From positions 57,389,133 to 57,453,132 of the forward strand of contig CM061238.1 of NCBI GenBank assembly GCA_030848705.1: a DNA stretch of 64,000 bases, written 5' to 3'. This document shows positions 34,711-45,114 of the stretch, in pieces; positions within the stretch are counted from its first letter, which is position 1; every line of letters starts with the position of its first letter. The position numbers and the translations under genes are program-made. The notes beneath the pieces were generated by a model. The model ran no database searches. It had not been told where the DNA came from and worked only from the letters and a program-made list of their open reading frames with translations. This DNA comes from Heracleum sosnowskyi (taxonomy: Eukaryota; Streptophyta; Magnoliopsida; Apiales; Apiaceae).

Positions 34711-36665
34711 AGGAGAATCGTACATTATACTCCATACAATCCGTATTAAAAATATACAAAAATATAAAATTCCCAAACCGTGTTCTTCGTGTTCTTGAAA
34801 ATCAAAATCAAATTCGAAGGTGTTATTGAAATCCAAATTCAAAGTTCAAGTACTCAAATCAAAGATCTTGAGCTATAGTTTCAGAATCTTCCAACCTCAT
34901 CATCATCTGGTAATTTTTCGATTTTATATGAATTTTTCAAATTCGAATTAAAATTAGGGTTTATATTCGAATTGGGGATTTTCATTCTGTTGATTCTCCG
35001 TTCAATTGATTGCTTCCAAAATGTTCCTAGGGTTCTAATTAGTAAGAATCCATGGTTTAGTTTCATGTTTATGTTCAATTTTTACGGGTTTGATTTTCGG
35101 GTTTTGACCCGAATTCTTCTTTTTAATAGTCTGTTCTTATTATTGATCTGACATGATTTTGGATATAGGGCTTTCATTGTATGTGTTCTTAGCTTCATTT
35201 TAACATAAAGAACGTAGAGTTTCATGTAAGATTTTAGTAGATCGGAAAATTGGTTTAAATCTTCAAAACCCTAATTCATTTTCAGAAAACTGTTTTTGAA
35301 TTTAATTTATAAATTTAATTCGAAAATAGTTTAATTATTTATAAAAATCATATTTTTATTTTAAAAATACATTTTTAAATTCAGAAAATTCTGGAAAATT
35401 ATATTTAATTATTTAAATTCGAAAACTGATTAAATTTAATTATTTTTAATTAATTGATTAATTCTTTTAATCAGTTAATTCTTAATAATTAATTAATAAT
35501 TAGATTTAATTAATTTAAATTAAGTTTAATTATTTTCTAGCTTGATTTAATTATTTAAAAAAATAGTTGGAGTGTTTAAAAGTGTCAATTAATTTTTATT
35601 AATTGATTTAATTGTTTTAAATACTTATAATGGGATTAAAAATCTGATTTTTGATTTAAAAATTATTTGTGACTTATTTAAATTCAAATAAGCCTCGAAT
35701 ATTGTTTTAAAAATATTTACAAGTTCGACATGGTTTATATGAGTCGATTAATGTGTTTTAATAGTCCGTAAATGCCCGTACGAGGGCCAATGTCTGAGTT
35801 TTAATTACCGTAAAATTAGACCGGACGCCCGATAAGTACCCGGTTATTTGTTTAAATGTGATAATGATTATGATTGTGTGTCGAGGATAGAATGAGGATA
35901 GTTAGACTTACTGTTATAAGTTGGTTATTATAGAATCGAGTTCCCGGAGCAAGGGAAAGGGCAAAGTAGAGTGAACGAGATAGAATCTCGTCAGCGACGT
36001 AGACCAGACAACTATTTGTGCCTTTACTTGTTGATTCCATTGTTGTTATTCTTCAGAATTACATGTATGTTACCATCAGAACGATTCAGATTATTCAACC
36101 TTCACCCGTATTGAGCACTGATGCTATTCCTTGAATATTCCTAACTTTTGATTTAATCCACAATCGTGTTGGATATCAAAAACTTCACCTTCAATTCAGT
36201 TTATAATTGATGATAACCATTGTTGACTTTCTTAAATGAGTACGTTGTACCCTTGAAACCATTCTGAATCTATTTCTTGGACTTTCCTTGATATTGAATA
36301 GTTGAAGCTCTTTTGCAACTATTACACCCCGTCATTGTGTACTTATCTTGTTATGCATGTTATTGCTTATACCTTGTGATAGAATTGGAATGTTTTAAAA
36401 TGAGACCAGTAATGGTTGGGCCATATTTATGGTCGTAATAACTTAAGGCCTAGATGGCCATGGATCCTAGTGGAGGACTATGCTATAAGCTAGTCCGGGG
36501 TTGATGCGTGACTGATCAGCAGCTCAACCTTTGTATTTGAAAAATGTAGAAGTCCAATTCTGATTCCTCTTTCTTCAATAAAGATTGTTAAAAGCTTATG
36601 TTTGACTTATGTATTGTTGATTCAGATAATTGAATTCTTTCCTTTCATTATGGAACTGTGATTGA

Positions 36666-36684
36666 TATATATATATATATATAT
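36666..36684. repeat. TA microsatellite in element C LTR
   Basis: About nine TA units follow GTGATTGA. The matching site of solo LTR H (about 61980) has almost none, so the run expanded in C or shrank in H. Confidence 0.7.
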
Positions 36685-37070
36685 CATGCTTGCTGAGCAC
36701 ATGTGGCTCATACTTGTTTTGTTTCTAACCCTATTCCAGTGAAGTGAGAGAATGAGCAGACACATCGCTAGTGACAGTTCTCCCGATGCTAGGAGACCAC
36801 CCCGAGTGATTGTCATTGGACGGGTAGTTGTTTTACTCTGGAAGTTAGACTAGATGTCTAGCTTTGTATATTAAGTGTGTAATAACTCTGAAAATTGGTT
36901 TGTAATAAATATGACTTAGAAGCTTGTTTTATGCCATAATCTGGATGCGGTCTTGGATAAGGGGTATTTTATGTTATTATATTATTATGCATGTGTTAGA
37001 TTCAGGTATATTGTGTTTCGTTGGTCGAGTGACTACCCAAATCTGTACCCCGGGTTTGGAGGGCGCCACA

Positions 37071-38267
37071 CTTCAACTCTTGGAGATGTGTGAGTAATCT
37101 CCACTGGAACCACTGCTTCTGCCCCATATGCTAATAGAAATGGGGTTGCTTTAGTGGTGACTTTACAAGTAGTACGACATGCCCACAGTATGGGGAGTAA
37201 TTCGTCCACCCAAGTATTTCTAGAGCGTTCAACTCTTTTCTTTAGTCCATCTAGGATAATTCAATTCATTACTTCAGCTTGCCCATTTGCTTGAGGGTGA
37301 GCAACTGAAGTGAATCGTAGCTCAATATCATTCTCCTCACAATACTTCTTGAAATCGTCGTTGTTAAACTGAGTTACATTATCCGTGACCAAGATTCGTG
37401 GGATCCCGTATCTGCATATTACATTCTCCCAGAAGAAATGCATTACTTGCTTGGTAGTGATCTTGGCTAAGGGTTTAGCCTCAATCCACTTGGTGAAGTA
37501 GTCGATTGCCACTATCAAGAATTTTCTCTGTGCACTTGCCATTGGAAATGGTCCAAGTATATCCATTCCCCACATGGTAAATGGAATAGGTGAGTTAATA
37601 GACTTCAACATCTCAGGTGGTTTCCTAACCAGTGGCGCATGCTTTTGGCACCGTTCACACCTCTTTATATAGCTTTTTGCATCTGCAAGAACATTTGGCC
37701 AATAGAAACCGAGACGAGTAATTTTGTGAGCAAGGGCCCTACCCCCCAAGTGCTGCCCACAAATTCCTTCATCTACTTCCTTTAGGGCCAATTCTGCCTC
37801 CTGGGGTCTCAAACATTTCAAGTAGGGGATAACAAAAGAATTTTTATACAAGATTCCTTCAATCAATGTATACCTTAGTGCTCTCACATACAACTTTTGT
37901 GCCTCTGAAGTATCGCTGGGTAACCAACCGGTTTCTAAATGAGACTTGATGGGATCCATCCAACATCTAGCAACATCAATGGGTGCTATTAACTTTCCAT
38001 TGATGCTTGGGGTCTTCAAGACTTGGAAGAATACACGTCCTGCATAGTTCTCGATTTCAGAAGAAGCAAACTTGGACAAGGCGTCAGCCTTCATGTTTTA
38101 TTCTCTTGGAATGTGTTCCACATAACATTCATCAAACTGAGTCATGATGGCTTTGACAAGTTTCAGATACTTGGCCATGACTTCATCTCTAGCCTCAAAC
38201 TCTACATTTACTTGGGAAACTACCAGCCTCGAGTCTCCACATACTTTAAATTTACTACTAGGGTTTA
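37071..38267 (-). pseudogene. Element E: Tat/Ogre-type gypsy RNase H-integrase fragment
   Basis: On the minus strand, 38267-38095 gives the end of an RNase H (VCGDSRLVVSQVN ... HIPRE). One TAA follows, then NMKADALSKFAS. The longest open part (38094-37261) holds the integrase: zinc region HLGGRALAHKITRLGFYWP ... CERCQKH, core GMDILGPFP, VTDNVTQF and HPQANGQAE. A TGA at about 37259-37261 interrupts the frame, which continues to 37071 with FLLAYGAEAVVP. There it stops abruptly at the LTR of element C, so C inserted here. The ADALSKFAS and ANGQAE signatures are those of the Tat/Ogre group, different from the chromoviruses elsewhere in the window. RT and gag are absent: RNase H abuts LTR-like sequence near 38268. 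Confidence 0.9.
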
Positions 38268-38720
38268 AGAGCTTTCGAGCTTTAATGGCTGTTCTCGTGT
38301 TTCGTGACTAAATCGGTCCTCACAAGATGCCTACGTATCTCAATCAATGTTGAGAATCAAGCCAAAAAACGTAGTTCTAATGTGAAGGATTAGGGTCCTT
38401 ATATAGGCGTCAGGAGCCTTGTATTTAGAGTATGTTTGGGAGACTTAGCGAATATGTCTCCTTCTTGACGGTGGATAAAGATTGTATTCCTTGGTGGCAA
38501 GTCTTTTCCTTATCGTAGGATAAGGACTGTGACTAATTATTTCCTTTAATTGAGATTCTAGATCCTTCTTTGTAGGAGGCAGATTTTTTTTATAAGTTGT
38601 ATATTTTCATTATTTATTAATTACGAAATTAATAAATAATTAGGGTTTCGGGCCTTGTTTATTGGGCCGTATTCTTGGACCAGTCTAGGTCTAATTAATA
38701 CAACATTAATTATGTTTCTG
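38268..38720 (-). repeat. Probable LTR of element E (minus strand)
   Basis: Read on the minus strand, this has a TATATAAGG promoter (38397-38406), followed by a segment with TTTTTTGGCTTGATTCTC and GATACGTAGGCATCTTGTGAG, phrases I associate with the R-U5 part of Tat-type LTRs. It touches the RNase H fragment directly, so the primer site, gag, protease and RT are missing. The right limit is uncertain; I set it near 38720, where the sequence becomes AT-rich and featureless. Confidence 0.4.
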
Positions 38721-39385
38721 GGGTTATTTTCAGTACATATCAAATACAATTCATATATACGCTATATTTATAACTATTATCTTTTATACTATAAGTTATA
38801 CAATAACTCTGTATTAATGTAATTATTATCTCTCTTACTATTACGGATGTGTATTTCATTCGCTCGATCTCGATATGTTCCCCACCCCAATCGGGTCGGG
38901 AATTTGGGAAATTGTTCGGGTTCGAGCGGGAATGGCCACATATATAGAAATAATTTGGAAACTTCTTTTAATTGAAACACAATAGTACTAAAACTCAGGT
39001 TCGATTTGCTATTGCCACTACATAATTATACAAGTTATTTATTAATTAAATTTAACTTCTTTGATTTCACTAGGATTCGATTATCATAACTATTTAATTA
39101 AATAATCTTTATTTATTATAGACTTTCATTTAAATTTCACATTGAATTCTACTAATCAACATATTTAAATTAATATATTCAAATTTAATTTTAATAATTT
39201 AATTTTTATTCTTGATTTCGCACGGTTATATACTAGTAATATTAATACAATAAAAGAACAATAAAATTACATTCTTCTGCTCTTTTAGCACCCATGTAAC
39301 ATTTTACTGATCACTATCCACATGAATTGATGGATGGATATATTTAGTAAAAAAATGTATTGATGGATATATGTATGTACTTATA
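38721..39385. other. AT-rich spacer, nothing recognised
   Basis: AT-rich sequence with a GC-richer patch at 38870-38940 that gives short ORFs on the minus strand without a known domain. No LTR, TIR or RNA gene was seen. Confidence 0.4.
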
Positions 39386-39390
39386 TATAG

Positions 39391-39398
39391 AAATCAGT
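39391..39398 (+). promoter_or_regulatory. Possible TATA box upstream of ORF at 39481
   Basis: A TATATA stretch lies about 85 bp before the ATG at 39481, a plausible plant promoter spacing. The spacer is AT-rich, so chance is a real alternative. Confidence 0.25.
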
Positions 39399-39480
39399 TG
39401 AGTTTTCTCGTTTGTAGCAAAATCAGCCAAGAAAGCAGATAAAAAAAATAATGTTATTGTAGATTTCCTGCAAAGTGTCA

Positions 39481-39680
39481 ATGTTGAAGACGGAAGCACC
39501 AGTGGTAAATGTGCATGATAATAAGTCTGCAAACCTAGTTATGGTGAATGATAACTCTAGAATTCGGTCGGGTTCTTTCTCGCCCGTTTCCACGCTCGAA
39601 AGTGGAGTAACTACTCCTGGATTTATGCAAAACAACACCGGAGGGGGGTTTGGACCCGGCGGCGCCTCCGACGTGAGATT
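39481..39680 (+). pseudogene. Possible host exon interrupted by copia solo LTR J
   Basis: An ATG at 39481 opens 66 codons of unusually GC-rich, non-transposon-like sequence before LTR J begins. The peptide has an acidic/polar start (MLKTEAPVVNVHDNK), a basic-serine patch (RIRSGSFSPVSTLESG) that looks like phosphorylation-type low-complexity sequence, and a Gly-rich end (NNTGGGFGPGG). With the LTR and one AGATT copy removed the frame goes on for only 11 codons to a TAG, so either an intron starts there or the gene is dead. I recognise no family. It could also be part of an unknown repeat. The LTR insertion would disrupt it in either case. Confidence 0.3.
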
Positions 39681-40822
39681 TGTTGGGTTTTATACTATAC
39701 TATTCATTTGTAGTATATAAACATTGTCCATTTTATTGAGAATCTTGATTGCATATTTTTACATTGTCTGTTTATTATATATTGTGGATAATTTAGTATC
39801 AAATGGGATAACAGAAGATTAAATTATCAGTGTCTATATATAATATAAATGGTTCACAGTTTAAGTGGAATTAGACAAACCACTGGAATAACTGAAGTAT
39901 TATTTGGGAATAGTTTATCTTGACTATTAAATAATACTTGTATACTTTGTGTATATTGAACAGGATCGAAATATTAGAATTGTTCTTCTATTCTGACAAT
40001 AAAGAAGAACTAAGATTCTATGATATTATTAATTCTTAGGTTCTCAATCCAAGTGTAGTGATTGACACTTGTGTGCAATTCACATGCTTTGATTCATATG
40101 TGATGTAATTAATTGTTAATTATAATATTATGTATTGAGCAATGACATTGCATGCAGAGTGGGATATTAATTACATAAGGAAACCATGTCCTCATAATAT
40201 TCGGGTTGATGATGTCATCTTGAAAGCTCATAAAGATAATTATGCTTTAGTCCTGCAGACAGATTTGTTCTTGCATAATTATAAGGTTGAGTGGATGATC
40301 AAGGATAAAAAGATATTAATTAAATTAATTATTAGAAATTAATTTAATTAATGGACATACGATATCTTAAACATGGGGAATTTAATAAGCAAATAATATA
40401 GGAGCCGAATTTAATAATAAAATAATTACGGTATTAGGAAAGGTAGTGCAAATATTAATTCGTTAGTGGATAGAATTAATATTTAATGACATTGGGCTTG
40501 ACCCAGAATGTCATTGGGAGGCCCGACCTAATTGTCCATGATCCCTACTGGAGCCTATATATATTCTTGTTCTCCTAAAGCTGCAAGAAGAAGAATTCGA
40601 GATTAAAAACCTAGGGCAGCCGCAAGGAGCTAGGGTTTTGGGATTTCAAGGCTTTAAGGAGAGGAAACTTCGGGAGATCGAAGGCCACACTTCGCTCGAA
40701 GGGAATCAAGGAATTCAGTAGAATACGTGGATCAGAATCGTAGCGATTAAGGTAAAGTTTTCTTTTCGAACTCATAATCAATCATATAGTAAAACGCAGA
40801 ACAGTAATCATACGTCCCAACA
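39681..40822 (+). mobile_element. Solo LTR J (copia family of element D)
   Basis: 1142 bp from TGTTGGG to CCCAACA, flanked by a perfect duplication AGATT (39676-39680 and 40823-40827), with no internal sequence: a solo LTR from recombination between two LTRs. The first about 290 bp match element D's LTR (13044-13330) almost exactly and the rest is clearly more diverged. A TATATATA sits at 40556-40563. The ORF 40142-40342 within it shows no domain. Confidence 0.93.
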
Positions 40823-40884
40823 AGATTAAGATTGGGTTTTGGAAAGATGAAAAGAACATAGAGATATCTAAATATGAAGGGTGT

Positions 40885-41199
40885 TGTTAGTATTAGTGCT
40901 CTAGAGACGATACTTTTATGTTTTAAAGAAAACATTTTATTATTATAAATTATGTTTTATTGATTATTGTTATTATTTTATTATGTCTTTATTTATTGCG
41001 TTATAAATGTTAGCATAATAAATGTCCTTGGAATTATGATTCGTATTCGATATCTTTAAGTATGTGACTTAAAAATGAGATTATATGAATAGTATCTTTA
41101 TTCATAAATATCCCTAGTCGAGTGTTATTATTTAAGGACAATAATAATACACAGAGACTAGTATGTTTGTTGACTGATGACCACATCTCATTGGTCATA
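40885..41199 (+). repeat. Element F 5' LTR, truncated
   Basis: Matches the first 315 bp of the right LTR (from 43561) with about nine differences, then stops at GGTCATA, where a hairpin and gag sequence begin. Confidence 0.9.
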
Positions 41200-41257
41200 T
41201 GCTCAAATATCTCATAAGCATCCATATCCATATGGATGCTTATGAGATATTTGAGCA
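41200..41257. repeat. 28-bp perfect inverted repeat with 2-bp loop
   Basis: Arm one at 41200-41227 (TGCTCAAATATCTCATAAGC...) is the exact reverse complement of arm two at 41230-41257, with CC between. Arm two is part of the gag frame (AYEIFEHLK), so arm one is an inverted copy of gag placed at the broken LTR end. Confidence 0.97.
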
Positions 41258-41465
41258 CCTTAAAAGATGTTTGAGGAAAAGGCTCGTCAAAAGGGATTTG
41301 ACAATAGCAAGACACCATACACCTACAAGTAGGGAAAGTGAGATTCGGTTGGTCCAGATGTTCTAAATATGATAGGGTATAATGAGTACCTTGATTATTA
41401 TTTTTTGGGTTTCAAGATTGGTCTAGAGATTCAGAATGATTTGATCATACAAATCTTTGAACAAT
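41231..41465 (+). pseudogene. Element F gag remnant
   Basis: Translation in shifting frames gives AYEIFEHLK, then FEEKARQK and, after a gap, VGPDVLNMIGYNEYLDYY and GLEIQNDLIIQIF. These are typical of the copia gag (UBN2-type) helical domain, where the usual text has VGPHVLKMIG and a late LATDLIL-like stretch. The N-terminus, zinc knuckle and protease are missing. Gag would form the particle shell. Confidence 0.7.
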
Positions 41466-41544
41466 AACTATTCTCAATTAGTTAGTGAACAACGAAATAA
41501 ATGAGATAGACATAGATATCTTTTGATAAACAAATTCGAATTGT

Positions 41545-41960
41545 TTGAAAAGTTCAAAGAGTATTAAGCTGAAGTAAAAAAAAAGGGTTCAATGAAAGGA
41601 GTTTTTTATTAGCTGAAATCACATTATGTTGGACATAGTGCGATGGATGATGAGTCAAGTGGATCTTTCAATAAGTATATGGGGTTATACCCTAGAGACA
41701 AGTGCATATACACTAAACTGTGTTCCTACTAAAATGGTTCAGGAGACACCATATAAGATGTGGACTGAGAAAAGTTATAGCATGTCATTTATGAAAATTA
41801 GGGGATGCAAAGCGTTTGTTAAATGTTTAACCTCTGACAAGCTAGGACCAAAATCAGATAAATGTAATTTTGTGGGATACTAAATTAAAACAAAAAAGGG
41901 GTATTACTTCTTTAATCCTCCAGAGAACAAAGTGTTTGTTGCTCGGATTGCTGTATTTCT
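41545..41960 (+). pseudogene. Element F integrase fragment
   Basis: A short FEKFKEY stretch with a stop leads to the open part 41626-41883. That part reads LDIVRWMMSQVDL, WGYTLETSAYTLNCVPTKM and SFMKIRGCKAFVK, ending SDKCNFVGY before a TAA. These are the C-terminal half of a copia integrase core and the adjoining GKGY-type module. The zinc domain and the first two catalytic Asp residues are deleted. Without them the enzyme could not integrate DNA. Confidence 0.88.
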
Positions 41961-42269
41961 TGAGAGAGAATTTTTTTCTAAAAGAAATAGTGGGAGGAAA
42001 ATAGATCTCGATGAGGATCGAGAACCACGAGATAACATTGAACCAAAGTTGTAACAAGAGCAAAATGTACAAGAAAATGTTAATGAAAATACTGCTCAAG
42101 AAACACAGGTTGTTCGTAGGTCTGGTAGGATTCACCATGAGTCTGAGAGATATTATGAATTTCTTTTGACTCGGGATGGTGATGTAATGCTTATGAATAA
42201 TGATAATGAGCCTCTTACCGAAAGGGGTAAAACCTATAAGGTGCAAGTGTGTTTTCAAGAAGAAAACTG

Positions 42270-42940
42270 ACATGGATAGTAATACAGACCTATAAGGCAC
42301 GACTGGTGGCAAAAGGTTTCAAGTAAATTCATGGTATTGACTATGATGAAACTTTCTCACCAGTGGCAATGGTCAAGTCCATCAGGATTTTGCTTGCTTA
42401 CTATGACTACGAAATCTGGCAAATGGATGTCAAGACTACTTTCTTAAATGAGAGCGTAGAAGAGGTTGTGTACATGACACAACCTGAAGGTTTTGTAGAT
42501 CCAAGTTTTGCTAGAATGGTTTATAAGACAATTCGATCCATTTATGGATTAAAGTAAGCCTCGAGGAGATGGAATATACATTTTGATGAAACAGTCAAAT
42601 AGTTTGGCTCTATTCAAAATGAAGATGAACTATGTGTTTACAAGAAGGTTAGTGGGAGCCATGTGGCATTCCTAGTATCATATGTAGATGATATATTACA
42701 AATAAGGAATGACATTATTTCTCAACAGACTATTAAGACTTGGTAGAGAAATAGTTTCTTGATGAAAGACTTAGGAGATGTGTCCTATATCTTAGGGATC
42801 GGGATCTATAGAGATAGATCACGAAGATTTTTCGGCTTAAGTCAGAGTACATACATTGACAATATATTGCCCCAATTAGGGATGCGAAGAGGCTAAAAGG
42901 GAAATGTTCCCATATCTATGAGATAGTGATCTCAAAATAA
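42270..42940 (+). pseudogene. Element F reverse transcriptase (broken)
   Basis: Copia RT in pieces: KARLVAKGF with a stop near 42325, YDETFSPVAMVKSIRILLA, and the open stretch 42363-42557 with WQMDVKTTFLNESVEEVVYMTQPEGF. After a stop there are FGSIQNEDELCVYKK, the catalytic YVDDILQI (about 42682-42705) and MKDLGDVSYILGIGIYRDRS. The YVDD box is kept, but there are at least four stops and one frame change. The order integrase-RT confirms copia. Confidence 0.9.
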
Positions 42941-42954
42941 ATGGTCTAAAATCA

Positions 42955-43505
42955 TTGGATGATATGGACCACATTAGTATAGTTCTATATGTTTTGGAAA
43001 TTGGTTTCATAATGTATGTGATGATATGTACTCGTCATGTTGTCTCATATGCTTTAAGCATGATGAGCAGGTACCAGTCTAATCCAAGTGATGGTCACTT
43101 GATTGGAATCAAGAATATTCTTAAGTGCCTGAAGAGGACTAAAGACTCATTCTTGGTATATGGAGGAGATGGGAAGCTGGATGTAAAATGTTACACGGAA
43201 GTTAGTTTCTAGACAGACATGACAGTTTTTATGTCTTAGTCTAGATTTGTGTTTTGTCTAACAAGATGTGTTGTAAGCTAGAATAGTTCATAGCAAGAAC
43301 TGTAAATGATTCTACAATCGAGGCTTAGTATATTGATACTAGCGAAGTAGCCAAAAAGGATGTTTTGAGAATTTACCAAGGCGATATCACCTTATTAATG
43401 AGATTAATGATCAAGGAGATATACTTATATGTAAAGTGCATACTATTGATAATATTGCAGAAACACTGACTAAGGCTTTGTCGCAGCAGAAGCATGTAAG
43501 TCACA
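42955..43505 (+). pseudogene. Element F RNase H remnant
   Basis: The open stretch 42955-43212 ends RT and begins RNase H (MICTRHVVSYALSMMSRYQSN, LKCLKRTKDSFLVYGG, VKCYTEVSF). The equivalent catalytic Asp of YTDxxF reads Glu here. Downstream, pieces such as NDSTIEA and a shortened RYHLIR equivalent are visible only in shifted frames, ending near QQKHVSHTSS. RNase H would remove the RNA strand; it is dead here. Confidence 0.75.
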
Positions 43506-43550
43506 CTAGTTCCATATGTATTGGATACATGGGATATTGGCTCTAGTGCA

Positions 43551-43560
43551 TGTGGGAGAT
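43551..43560 (+). other. Element F polypurine tract
   Basis: TGTGGGAGAT directly precedes the LTR start TGTTAGTATT, the same arrangement as in element D. Confidence 0.85.
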
Positions 43561-45109
43561 TGTTAGTATTAGTGCTCTAGAGACAAAAGTTTTATGTTTT
43601 AAAGAAAACATTTTATTATTATAAATTATGTTTTATTGATTATTGTTATTATTTTATTATGTCTTTATTTACTGCGTTATAAATGTTAGCATAATAAGTG
43701 TCCTTGGAATTATGATACGTATTCGATATCTTTAAGTATGTGACTTAAAAATGAGATTATATGAATAGTATCTTTATTCATAAATATCCAGAGTCGAGTG
43801 TTATTATTTAAGGACAATAATAATGCACAGAGACTAGTATGTTTGTTGACTGATGACCACATCTCATTGGTCATAGGTATTGTGATGCTAAAGTCAAAAC
43901 ATAGGTGCATGTAAGAGTACATGACACTGGATTAACCCGTCGTGAGATTACACATTTTAATAGTGTCATAAATAATTCTCACTGTGATAAAGGTGTAATG
44001 ATCCTTAGACCCGAAATCATTATATTTTTATACGAGAATTAATATACTTTGATTACATTAAAAGTTACCTTTGACCGGGTGATGATAAAAGTGGACATTG
44101 GGTATATTATGAATCGTTTGAGAAATATGAATGATCTAGATGGGATTTAACCCTCCTAATTTTAGGAGCGATATTATTGGCCTCTTGTTTGAGTGAGACT
44201 AAGAAATGCACGGCCGTGCTCAAATGTTGATTTGATTTATTAGTCTACTCATCGATCAAGAAAACTAAGATTAAATTACAAAGAGTATAACACATTACAT
44301 GCCTCGAGTTTAATCTATAATATTAAGGTTAAAGGGATTATATTACATGGAACATTATTCACGAAAGGCTTAATCGAATCACCGATTTAATTATTATTGC
44401 TTAGGTGACAATGATGTATTACTAGATGCCGATCATTGTTTACAATTTTAATTAGTTATTAAAATTGTTACCAGCATTATAATAACCTACAGGGTCACAC
44501 ACAAAGAACGCTTGAAGGAGAAATAATTTAAATTATGAATTTAAATTTAAATAAGTAATTTATTCTATTTATAATATTAATTAAGTATGACTTGATTAAT
44601 TATTTAAATAGAAAATGGAATTACTTAAACTAATTCTGAAATTAGTTATTAATTAATTAAGTGTGACTTAATTAAATAATAAATTGGAATTTCGGATTAG
44701 TATTTTATTATAATTGGATTAGAATTAGAAAACTTATTTTTCTCTCTATATAAACTCTAAAAGATGGCTGATTTTAATGTGGAAAAACGTTTTTATATTA
44801 AAACCCTAGCCGCTTATGAGAGCAAGAAAAGAGAGAGAGAAAGAAGCGGGTGCTAGTACACATCAATCCTTCAAGAAAAGCGTTCGTGTGGATACCGTAG
44901 AGCGTAGATCGCGAGAGCGGGATACATGGTGATTGAACAGGCTTTGGATCTCCATTAATCTTCCATTAATGAACTGTTAAAGCTTGTTAAGGTATTTGTT
45001 CTTAATCTCTGAATTAAATCTTTTGTTTTCGCATGGATCCTGCGGAGGGGTTTCGAATTTTGATTTATTTTTACGTTTTCCGTTGCGTTTGTGTGCTAGA
45101 AACCTTTCA
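43561..45109 (+). repeat. Element F 3' LTR (1549 bp)
   Basis: A complete LTR from TGTTAGTATT to ACCTTTCA, followed by the GGTGT duplication. A TATATAAA box lies at 44747-44754. No ORF of note. Confidence 0.9.
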
Positions 45110-45114
45110 GGTGT

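Larger units (their letters stand above)
14148..37070 (+). mobile_element. Element C: Ty3/gypsy chromovirus (Tekay/Del-like), host of nested elements B and D
   Basis: C comprises the tail of the 5' LTR (14148-14192), primer site, upstream ORF, gag start (15293-15939), the nested element B, gag end and pol (30192-34074), polypurine tract, and a complete 3' LTR (34114-37070). Gag resumes in frame when B and one GTACA copy are taken out, which proves that the two halves are one element. Most of the 5' LTR lies left of the window because copia D, itself carrying A, split it. Downstream, C is embedded in a Tat-type integrase on the minus strand (E). It is the most complete gypsy coding unit in the stack. 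Confidence 0.92.
34114..37070 (+). repeat. Element C 3' LTR (2957 bp)
   Basis: Starts TGTAAGATCC and ends GGGCGCCACA. Solo LTR H (59041-62375) is a second, longer member of the family. The first five bases after it, CTTCA (37071-37075), are the candidate right target duplication. No coding feature; the short ORFs have no domain. Confidence 0.92.
40885..45109 (+). mobile_element. Element F: rearranged Ty1/copia element
   Basis: The element is bounded by a perfect GGTGT duplication (40880-40884 and 45110-45114), starts TGTTAGTATT and ends ACCTTTCA. The right LTR is complete (43561-45109, 1549 bp); only 315 bp of the left LTR remain. The interior (2.4 kb) keeps remnants of gag, integrase, RT and RNase H in the copia order, but the primer site and N-terminal gag are gone. 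It lies a few tens of bases from solo LTR J. Confidence 0.92.

Noticed and set aside
41200..41257. Palindrome as a miRNA precursor or terminator
   Set aside because: Perfect arms, a 2-bp loop and one arm within gag coding sequence point to a rearrangement scar. A miRNA precursor normally has a larger loop and mismatches.
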